A stretch of DNA of 64,000 nt from Notospermus geniculatus. Lineage: Eukaryota > Nemertea > Pilidiophora > Heteronemertea > Lineidae. The stretch is from positions 186,001 to 250,000 of the forward strand of contig NMRB01000057.1 of the NCBI GenBank assembly GCA_002633025.1. Direction: 5' to 3'. A program made the translations under genes and the position numbers. The notes under the pieces are model-generated. The model saw only the letters and a program-made list of their open reading frames with translations. It was not told the origin of the DNA and did not search any database. Of this stretch, positions 23,601-35,600 are shown in pieces. The number at the start of each line of letters is the position of its first letter. The first letter of the stretch is position 1.

Positions 23601-26600
23601 AAAAGTTGTCCTCACTAACAGATGAGCCAAAATAGGCCTACTGGACAGCAGGAAAGTTGTCCTCACTAACAGATGAGCCAAAATAGGCCTACTGGACAGC
23701 AGGAAAGTTGTCCTCACTAACAGATGAGCCAAGTAGGCCTACTGGCCAGCAGATAAGGTTGTCCTAACTAACAGATGAAGCCAAGGCTGGACAGCGTTGC
23801 TTACCAAGAAGTCCCCATTGAAGAGCTGACAGAGTTATCTACACCTAACACATTTCACTTATAGCCTTAAACTCGTGTGAAAAAAACAAAACTGATGAGG
23901 TTTCATTCCAGAAGAAAAAGTGATCTGTCAAATTAATCTATTAACAAAATTTGATATTTTCCATGATTCGCCTAATTCCCCAATTTGGGTGCTCTGGTAT
24001 ATCACTCCAAAAGAGTGGATGCTTCAGAATATCTTTAAAATGACATGGTGTCTAACTGTTTTACATGTATATTGCAACTTTTCAGTGCAATAGATTTCAA
24101 ACAAAGAATGAAAATGACTGAAGCTTGATCTCTCCACAAGCAAGCTAACCTGCAGACCAAAAAAAGCGCTTTAGCTTCCAACGAACAATCAGAAACCATG
24201 ACATTTGGGCATGTCTGATGTCAAAAATATAATTATAAAAACACACGGATCACACAGAAAAAGAATATACACTTGTATGAACCTAATGTTCAATGTCGAC
24301 CGCTTACTTGTTGCAATTACAGATGCCAACCACGCCTGCTTTCTTGCGACGTCCAAAGGATTCATGGCGCGCGTACAAAATAGCAGCCATTGTGCATGCT
24401 TTCGTACCGATGACAAATGGTTTGGTTGCATTCTTAAGCCTTCTCATCATTTCCCAATACAGGAGCTGATCTTCCTCATAGTCTGCCGAAAGCTGAGTTT
24501 GGCCATCAACGGATATCATAACTGCGATATACAAGGGGCGAAAACTTGTGAAGTTTCTATTTGTATGTTTTTGCATTGAATGTGGGTTTCAGCTGCTACT
24601 GCGTTTGGTTACAGCTGCTGCCTTGGTTACAGCTGCTGCAGTTGGTTACAGCTGCTGCTGCGTTTGGTTACAGCTGCTGCAGTTGGTTACAGCTGCTGCT
24701 GCGTTTGGTTACAGCTGCTGTGTTTGGTTGTGTTGCTGTGACCTGGACTTTTAGAATATGGATGGCGATGATGTGTACAACGAAACTGAGACCTGAAAGC
24801 AAATATTTTAGAACCGGAACCAGTTTCTAAAATCCAGCGGTTTGTCATCCTGTCTGAACTACGGGTAACCCGCAGAAGACCTGAAATCACGCAGTATTCA
24901 TGTTCCCATACGTGATTCTCTCTCAGTCGACATACATGTAGCAGAAATGGCTCAAATAAAATGGACTAACATAGTTTATCCAGTTTCATCATGTTTCAGT
25001 ATCAAGTTCATTTCATTCATCTGCTGCGCAACCTTAGCTGGTTTAATTCCTCAAAATTTCACAAGCAACACCTGACATTCTGCTTTGCTGCCTGGTCCGA
25101 TTTTATTGTACACATCATGGGGTTGAAGTGTGAGGTGGTTCAGCATGTTCTACAAAATGCACACCAGTTGTTACAAAACTTCAGGGATCTCCTCATTTTC
25201 CCATCAAACCTGATATTTCATTTCGTCGACATTTTTGAAACATTGATGAAAGTCCTCAACTTTATTTGCGTACCGGGCGCCCATTGGTAGAAGGCAGTGT
25301 GATGATGTGGGATCAGTGGGGGTATGGCTGATTGAGGTAACAGCTATATTGTGTCCTACCAGGTTCTTGCTACAGAGGTGGATCCACAATTTCGGGAAAG
25401 AGGGGCGCACTGTGCTAGAAACATTGAAATCTGCAGTGAATTTCAATGATTTGCTCCAAATTTCATAATTTCACAGTCGATTTTATAGATTTGTTGGCCG
25501 AAAGGGTGTGTGTGTGCCGAGTGCGCCCCCATTGGATCCGCACCCGTGCTAGTACAATATAGAGCCATTACTTCAACTGATCACCTTCCCACTGCAACTG
25601 GAAGCTACAACCACCTTAGTTCAGATATATCCTGAAGCCACTGTCATGGTAGGTAGCAAGGATATATCTTTTAGGTTCTGTAGTCATTATGGTAAAATTG
25701 CATGAGGGGTTGCCATGCAAGGACTAAGAAATCAGCTGAGCACGCATCATGCATTTTCGTAAATAACCGCGAGGATGATAGAATTATATAGACAGAAGAG
25801 ACGTACAGAGCATGATGAAAACTCAATAACTTATGGAGTTCAGAATGTTGCTGAAGAAAAGAACCAACATTGGAAGATGTTTTGCCACGAAAGATATTCT
25901 GAATCCATAAGGTACATGTATTAGAGTTTATCATGTTTCAGTACTAAAGCCTGCAGTGTCAGCACATTATCAGGAATGTGTAGAAAAGCTATCATCAGCC
26001 ATTTTAAGCAGATCTCAATCAAGGCTACTTCAGAAGTTTTGTAACAACAAAAATTTGCATCTGGTATTGAAACTGCGACCACATCTAGGGGTGACATCAC
26101 AACAGGGAGACAACAGATTTGTGATCAATATTAATTAGTAGACAACCAATTAAAATTGCAGAGTCTGATTAGTAGTTTCCATTAGGATCATCAGTATCTT
26201 GAAATATCAAGGGTTATTATCGCTTCGCCTTTGGACTATTTTTTGCGCACCAGAGCTTAGTGCTTGCGCGATCTTAGCCGCAAGCCCCTTCGAGAGGACG
26301 TAAAGCCCAAGAAATCTCTGTGTGCACCTGATGCCGCAAGCTGTTAGTGCTTGCGTCCCGAGGCACAGGTGGAATCGCAAGGATCAACATTTTTTTATTT
26401 GGCGGCAGCCACAGGACGCAAGGCTGTGGAAAGATCCCTGTGCCCTCGTGTTCACACAGTAGCGCTTCGATTTAGAGAACTGCGTGGTTGCAAGGTTTGG
26501 CAGATTACGGCTGCGGCTAAGATCGCGCAAGCACTAAGCTCTGTGTGCACATAGCTTTAGAGTAGATGAAGTGTAGTCGAAGGCCTAGCGATATGAACTC

Positions 26601-29600
26601 TTGATGGTTAAGATGATCATCAGTGGAACTTTATGTATACACTGTGAAATGAAAACTACACGCCACTGCGTACAAAACAGAACTGCCGAACACCGTGACT
26701 GGAAACAAGGTCAGTTACTGTTTTACACACTTGGCACAAGGTTGCGGACGAACAAGCTGCATGTACACCAAACTGACTAGGGTGAATCTGGCATTCGGGC
26801 AGGAGCGAGTAGTACAAAACAACACTGTTTCACCAGCAGACGTGTAGACATTTAGCTGAGATACACGTGATGTACCACACATCTGAAATACATCTTACAA
26901 TATAAAGGGAATCTGGCAACCATGCCCCTACGTTCAACTGCTGTTTATATTTTCAATTTTTTAAAGAGTTTTATTAAAGAATTTTATTCTTTTCTGTAAT
27001 GTTTTTGAGTAGGTGTAAAATGTCAGAACTTCAACATTTGTTATCTAAATTGTTCTGGAATTTTAGTTATAGATTTCTGAAGGGTATAGATTAGTTTCAT
27101 TAGCAGCCATCTTGCCAAAATTAGGTCATCATCATGGATATGTTCCCACTGGGCGATAGAAGAACCAATCATTTTCCACTCTGGAAGACATCCCCATGGT
27201 GATGACCTAATTTTGGCAAGATGGCTGCTGACGAAAAGTGTCTAAACTAACTGTATGTAACATATTTCCAATGCGGATGCTCAGACAATCACATACGCCT
27301 TACCACTGTTATACATTGCTGCACAGACCACTGCCAGTTCTCGTATTCATCGTCAACATTTATTGACAGCAACAGGTAGTCATCCTTTTAATGGCTCGCC
27401 ATCTTGATTTCTATAGGATTTCTTGACACTGCCATGACTGCACTCCTGCATGGTAGGAAAATTGGTACTTTTGCGGCAAAATCATGTCTTAGTTTGCGTA
27501 CCAGATAAATGTGTGAAATCTCTGTAGAATCTAAGATGGTGAGCTGTCAAAACGATGAATGTTGGGAAGATGACATGACACTCGAAAGCTTGTTCATTGT
27601 CTTGGGTTTATTTCAGTTGCACAGTTTCTCAAAGCAAAGATGGGTTCGTGGGGGCCATGTCGATTCAGAGGAATCGACATGGCCGTTCGTATCTTCAAAT
27701 TCTTTGCAGATACCATTTCTACCTTGTCACCAAAGAATCCACACTGATTTTTGGCCAGCTGACGTATAACTGTCTAAGTTGATCTGCAAAGGTCCAAACA
27801 GCACCAACACCTGTTTGCCACAGTACCTGCTGTCAGGTACCGGCAGACATACGTAAATACAGAAAATGAAGCCCCTTTTATATTTTTTAAAGATGCACAA
27901 CAATGTAAAACAGTCAAGACAAATTACTCAAGATTGTATTATAATACCACTCAACGTTAAATCCCTATAAAGTGAAGATGTATATCAGATATCTACATCT
28001 AAACTGAGATGAGAATATATACTAGCGCGTGCTGCTTGAAGGAGTTTTTTTCTTACTTGTTACATGTCATACAGGGCAAGTATCCTTGAGCTTTTCTGCT
28101 AAAACTCTCATGCACTGCGAATAAGTTAAACCTAGTCTCACACGTTGCATTGCCAATGATGGCAGGTGTAGAATTGGCTCGTTTGGCCCAAAACCGCCGC
28201 CAAAATTCGTCCTGCTCCTTTTCATAGTCTCCATCATACCCGTAACCGCCATAAGTGTCACCTCCTATATCTCCTATATCTGGGTTTTCTACTGTATGGG
28301 GAGAAAATGTGAATAACATTTTGAGAATGGTCAGGGTGAGCTTTTTTTAAAATAGGACAATCTATGTATTTGAAAACCCTGACGGGCAGGGGCAATTCTG
28401 GCAATAGAATTCTCAACCAATGCAATTATTGTGGAACCCAATATGAAGGCTGGGGAGAATCAGTTATCTACATGTGACTCTTCAAAAGTATTTTAGTACC
28501 AGTATCCGCATTTTTCTATCTTTTTCTGACAACAGATTTCGAGGTCTATCCAAAAATTTGTTTAATGTCCACCTCATTTATCTCTTTTCCAAAACTTGTT
28601 AATAAAATCCACACCAAGTTTTTCTATTTCAATCACAAAACTTGTTTAGGAATTAATTCCTCCAAGTTTAGCCTTATGTCCACATCAGTGCATAATTTCT
28701 TATGCATATGAGGACATAGATGGTCACAAAGCACGCATTTTTGAATTTTTCTATTTCACTCCAGTTTCCAGTTCTGGTTTGCGATTTGGTTTCGGTTTGA
28801 AACCGTGCCACTCTGTTTTTTATTTAATGACTACTTGGGTGCACTAGCTGAATGATCACTTTTGTTGTATTCACCAATGACAGTGGGCAAAACAACATTT
28901 CCTATCAGGGGCATTAGGCAAGATGCATTGTAATGCACCACAATATCTGCATTATAATGCATAATAATGTTTGCAATGCAAAAGTGTACCGAGTATGCAT
29001 AACATTATAATGCACAACAATGTATGCATTACAATGCACAACAATGCAAGCATTACAATGCACAACAGTGTATGCATTACAATGCACAACAGTGTAAGCA
29101 TTACAATGCATAACAATGTAGCATATGCATCACAATGCACAACAATGTATAACACCTGTGGTAAACTGTTCGTGTCTCCATCATGTAGGCATTATTGCCA
29201 ACATCCCTTTAAACTCAAGGACATATTTCAGGTACATCTGAACTACATATAACTGAATACTACATTATGACCTCAACGGGGTCGATTATTCTTACTTGTT
29301 ATATGGTAAAAATCCTGTTATTTTCTTGCTAAAACTTTCGTGTACCACAAATAAATCTATTTTAGTCCTGCAAGTTCCATTGCCAATTATGGCTGGTGTG
29401 GAATTGGCTAGACTGGCCATGTGCTGACGCCAGAACACTTCTTGTGCTTTTTCATAATCATACCCATTATATCCATCGCTGTAACCGTCCAGATAGGACA
29501 TGTACTCCTCTGCGTGAGAGAAAAGATGGATACAATCTTTAGAAAACACCAATTCAGCTTTTATAATGAACGTCACTTCAGACTTTTAGGAGTTATCTCA

Positions 29601-32600
29601 ATTAAACCAGGAAAAAATATCTGATCTATGCCATCGGCACAAAACAGGTTTTCCAGAAACATTCCCCTCCACATCAAACATGGTTACTTTGGTCTGTTCT
29701 TCACGATTCATGTATTTCTTTTTGCAACTTTGGTGGAAAAACATTTTTAGGTGAGCAATGATACATGGTTATGCAACTTTGTAAACAGTAAATTAGCAAT
29801 GATAAGATATTTTTACATTTCCAACTGAAAGAAAACAGAACAGTCTATTATTATTTGTTTATGGGACTGGATTTTGGGTCTTGTACAAGATGATTTGTCA
29901 CCATCACTTTGGGTAATGCAGCTTTCTGGGGCCAAAGCAGGCCTATTTCCGCAAGAAACCAGGTTGAGCTTCACACAATAATACACAGCGAATATATTTG
30001 AGATACCTGAAATTTCTACAACTAAAACACATTTAGTTGATCCTGCATCATCTGTGCTGAAATGAACTTAAATCAGAAGATTATTTAAGTTCAAATAAGA
30101 GAACTTCAATCATATTGGTCAAAATGATCAAGTTCAGTTGTTTCAGAAATGGTAATGAATTTGCTTTCAAGCTTAATGCGTAATACTCAAAGACGAAAGC
30201 ATTTATGGTAATGATTATTTTGTCACCAAGTTAATGTTTTCAACAAATTGGACATGACTGGTCTGACATTTCCAGGGAACGCTGCCAGTGGACACCTTTT
30301 CCAGGAGGCCACCTCCTCATTAAGGACACCCAGCATTTTGTCAGTTAACGCTGCCTTTATAGAGAGGCTCCCACTGTTTACATATTTCTGAAACAACTCC
30401 TGGAAACAGCAAAACCTGAAGTGGAAAATGATTGGCATTCTTAGACAAGATAAGACAGGCCTTTGTAAGGGTTATCATTCTGATTGGCCGGATCGACTTC
30501 AATAGGCATGACTCCAAGGGACAGAAATGACAGGACTCGGACAGAAAAAAATTCATGAATAAATCAGTCAGTGTTAAAAAATGTGACGTTCAATGCAAAA
30601 ACAAGCATGTGATTCTATGCAGAGTGATTAACTCTTAGGCATTTACCGTTTATGTCAGGTTAACAGTGGCAAATTGGACTCATTTTCGTTTCCCTGGTTA
30701 TTCCAAGTTTTAGCATCCACCATTTGGAAACTGTAGTTGAACGACGTCATTGATGGTGCTTGAACCGATCGTTTGGTACCAAATACATGGATATGTTTGG
30801 TAACAAGTGTTGATGCAAATAGCGTGGAAAATTTGATGCAGACGCATTTTGTCGCACAATCAAATGCCTAAGAGTGATAAATTATTCTTCCTTCAAATGG
30901 ACGATAATTGTTGGCAGACTGTTGCATGTATCAACAACCATGCATTCTATCAATAATTTCACCGGGAAACGCATTGGCCACTCTTCGGCTTCAGAGGTCT
31001 TTACGAAGCAACTCCCTGGTTGGGTATAAAATTGAGAATTTTGCCAAAAGCAGACGAAGGACATAATATTTTGAAGTCTGAGGCTCAATTGCAAAAGCAT
31101 TTTCTGCCCAAGACATAAAATGCAACAGACTGCCAGCAAATAGACAACAAAGAAAGCATCTGATTTTGATAACAGAATAAGAAAGAGATGGATGGAACAT
31201 GGAAACTGACTTTTTTAACTCATGCTACCGGTACTGATTGTTTCATTGGTTGCAAACTGTTGATACCAAATTGGACACACATTCACATTTTTTTTCTATA
31301 ACAGGCTCATCAGACATCCTTTTTTTGTAGTGAATACAAAAAAGCTTATGTAGAAAGGCAATATTAGTCCACCTCCCAAAGTGGCCCACAGTAAGCCATG
31401 GTATTGTTTTGTATCATTCATGCTCAACAGCAAAAGAGCCTAGCCTCATACAAAGACGGTAATTCGTCTCCAGAAATTCTGGAGACAAATTTAACGGCTA
31501 AGAAACATAGCAAGTAGCTCTACTGATTTCCAAATTTTTTGCAAATAGTCCACCGTCATAGTCCTCGTTATACCGCCAGTGGCGGTATAACGAGGGTGTT
31601 GTTGGCAATGTTGAAATGCCTTCTACCGAGCAAATCAATTGTCTGTGGCGATATATCGAGGGGCGGTATAATGAGAGTGGACTGTACAAAATGGTTTTAG
31701 AGTTAAATAGAGGAATATAGAATATAGCTATCTGTAAAAGATGAGTTCACAAATAATCAATGATTTATATGCAGAGCAAAGATGCCAGTTTCTATGTTCA
31801 TCAACCTGATGATGTGCAGTAACGAGACAACAGCGCCACCTGGTGGTGGAATTCATCCTTACTTGTTACAAGAATTACACGCACGATTGCTGCTACGTTT
31901 GTTGCCCCAACGAGGGTTGGTAACAAACAAGTCTCGAGCCATTTGACAGGTGTGGTTATCCTTAAGGTATGTGCGATTCCTTGCCAGTAAATCTGCCTGT
32001 TCTAAGAAATTTTGTGTCTCCTGATAGTATGCGGCATAATAATCAGCGGTGCTCATTCTCCCTACGTACAAAGGACACACAGACAGTCAAATTCGGTAAA
32101 GAAATCTCTGGGGCTGCATACAGTGGCACAGATAATTTTCATCAGTAATCTATCAGAGATAGGAAACAGGCCATTTCAGCCCACTGCCATTTTGGCCCAC
32201 TAATATTTCGGCCCATAGTGATTGCGGCCAATAGTGATTGCGGCCCGTAGTGATTGCGGCCTGTAGTGATTGTGGCTCGTAGTGATTGTGGCCCATAGTA
32301 ATTGCAGCCCACTACCATTTCAGCCCACAGTGACTTTTGCCCACTACTGTTTTGGCCCACAGTCATTTCTGGCCGGGTTGAAATGGCAGAGGGCCAAAAT
32401 GAGTGTATCCCATGGGAGATAAGGAACATATCATGATCTTATATTGAGATCACATGAAAAGTTTCTGTCAGGATCAGACATTTCATTCTAAAGGAAATCT
32501 TCAATGTCTTATTCAAGACCTGGCCAGTCCAAACTTCCCACAAGTGAAACTGCCCTTAGGGACATCTATGCAAGGAGGACAGCTCCCTACTGTGGAAATA

Positions 32601-35600
32601 AAGTTCAGTGAAGTGTGGCAACATATTTCGACCAAGGTTCCACTGCTGAAGATGTAAAAAAAACAAGAACAGGTACACGCAAAAACCAGGGACACAACAG
32701 TGCACACACAAGAGGGGGACACCACAGACAGGAGGAACATAATAAAGCCATAGATGTAAGAATAAATGAATCAAAGTAATTTGAAACACAGTAAAACTGA
32801 AAACTTGACAACAGACAAACTTCCCTTAGCAGATGCCTCTACCAGGGGGACACCTGTCTATCATGAACACCAAAGCGAAGTCCCAAATTGGCCAGTTACA
32901 TCTTTCAATGAAAGACGACATTCATCCCAAAGGGGTACATATATTCAGTAAGGATCATGCCAGAAAACCTTATTTTTACAGGATTCCATCAGTTCTCAAT
33001 GTAAAGAAACACAACTTGCATACATTTTCGGAACAGAAAAATTAAGTACATTTACCCTAAAACAATAATACATATGTATTGATGCTAGCAAAGCTGATCA
33101 CGTGCAAACAAAATCAAACTAAGTCCCAAATCCTGCATAAAAAGGTATTAATGGATCCCGCTTGGGAATGAGGAAAAGGAAAAATAAGTACGGATTTGAA
33201 CCAAAGACAAACTGACGGGCCATTTTCATTGAAGTGGTTTCCGACACCTACTGGTGGTTTTCAGATGCATTTATACTCCTTCTTTCTTGCAATACTACAA
33301 ATCAAAGAGGTCTTAGGACGATGATGGCCTGCAGGAACTGCTCGTTAAGTGCAGGAAACCACAAGCCGGAGTTCCACCTATGGCAAAAAATTTGCACAAA
33401 GAGGAAACAATTAAAGGAAACAAGGACACTAAGAATCGAAGTCAGCTGCCCCATGCAGAATAATCTCTTTCAACAAAAAAATCAACTATCATCAAAAGAA
33501 TCATGCAATGGATCGTTCAAAATAGAATCGGTTATTTTTCATGCAGGTCTAGTTCAACACCACTCCAAAGTAGTCTTTCTGCAAATGTGAGGCAATTATG
33601 TGGCATACAACACAAGTGCGGTGTTAGAGACCAAATCCAGAGGTATAAGGGGAGAAAAACTGCTTCGAGCAAAGCCAAGGAGCCATGAATCCATTAGTAA
33701 GAATGTGTTAGCTTAACTATAGGCCCACCACCAACCATTTTGAAATCCATACCATTGTAATACCAACACCCACGGCCATACCGAAGCCAAGAAGAACTCT
33801 CATTAGTATATTATCATTCCACCAGAAATAATTCCACACTGTTATGTTGCACGACCCAGTCCGAAGGAGACATGAAGACTCTGTAGTTCATAATGATTTA
33901 TTTTACCAAACTCTACCTCCTAGGACCAGGTAATGCTCCATAACAGCGCAGGGCGTTCTTGAAATTTCCCACTCACTGTCTGCCTTTAGTTGTCAGTACA
34001 GCGCCCTCTTTCTTAACATCCACAGTCTCTCCTTCATCAATTGCAAGAACACCTCCGTACAATGTGACAGGTCTGTTCCATAGGGTGCATAGCTTAATGC
34101 CCTTGGTGTAATAACCTGACAAATATGCACAGATTCAGAATGCTGCGAGCATGTCACAGGGTTGGGGCAAATGAATATATTTCCAAGGTTTGGCAGGTGC
34201 CTTGTCTCTGAAATTTAAGTCCCACAATGCGTGTTTGTGGGTCTCCATACCTGGTACAGTAATGAGCACATGAAACAGGACAACGTAAAAGTTAATTCAT
34301 TGCTTAATTCACACAAAAATTCCTCTCAAATTTCATCGGGGGTGTAGGATGACCTGAAATTAAGGGGGTGCATCCTATTTACACTTGGGCTGGCCAATCA
34401 AAAGGGGTAGGCCTATGTGTCAAAGAATTCTGATCCTCTCTGACGACAATGCTACGTATTTTCTACTCAGAATAACTGACTACTGTACCCACCTTCTGGA
34501 GCTGGCCCAACTCCCGTCATTTCTTCTTGGCCCCAGGCACCTCGATTATTCCACCAGGAAAACAAATTAAATTGCACTAAGAATCTGCAAAGGAAATGGG
34601 GATTGTTACTATGAAAGACAAACAAAAGATGATCTTGGATGTGAGCATTCTGGAAAAAGATTTAACTGGCACGGCACTAACCCAAAGCCATGTAAGCACA
34701 GACTGTGACAGGGTCACAACTTACAGGGATGCGCCAACAATGTGACAAGACTCTAAAACTGTCAACTGGCTCGCACCCTCCAGGCTGCATCACATCTGGG
34801 GGGGGGGGACCTTGAGAACTGCCCAAGGAACCCCAGACAGGACGGGACAATGAAGGGATTGAAATGGCAGGCTAATTATTGAATATGATGTATCTTGCAT
34901 GATACCGTACTTACAAGGCTATTTCCTGTATCGCCCACGAAACGGAGGAAAATAATCTTTTTAAAGGCTGAAAACGAGAAGTGGCAGTGATTGTAGATTC
35001 AAAATGGTGTAAAAATGAGATTTTGTTGAAAAGTCAATGAAGGGGAATTGTGTAGAGGAGACAAGACTTACATTCATTATAAAAGAGCTAGCACCGGACA
35101 TAATGTTATCATATACGTTGCAGACACCTTGGTAGTCATACACTGTCACCCTGGAAATAAAATCAAAGAGGTTGTAACATAATACCTGTTTTGAACCAGA
35201 TAGTGAAACGTTGAGTTGCTTGGCTATGAAAAAGGGAAAGCATTGACTTTTATAGTGATTCGGCAACAACATCTGCACCTACCTTTTATAGACTTTTTTG
35301 TCTACAAGATCAGAGAGCAAGGCACCATCGACTTCACCAAAAAACTTCCCAATCTGAAAAAGAAATGACCATACATGTATAAGGTTGATAGGGGCAAGAA
35401 AGGGTTTGAACCCCTGGCTTGCAGCTACATTATGGCACGGCTTAATAACCCGCTGGACATGGAGGATTTCCTTTATGGCTTAGTGATTGGCACGTTAGCC
35501 TCTGAGCTAGAAAAGCAACATCAGCCCAATCAATGGTCAGTACTTGGATGGGTGACCAGCAGCGTATGACACACTATTTATCTTATAAATGAAGCCTTAC

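Noticed and set aside
23418-29152. Regular direct repeats that could suggest CRISPR arrays
   Set aside because: Units are contiguous without unique spacers, degenerate, and sit in introns of an animal gene; these are minisatellites.
33234-33590. 118-codon plus-strand open frame
   Set aside because: Non-ATG start, no recognisable domain, inside the alpha2/delta gene on the opposite strand without splice support.
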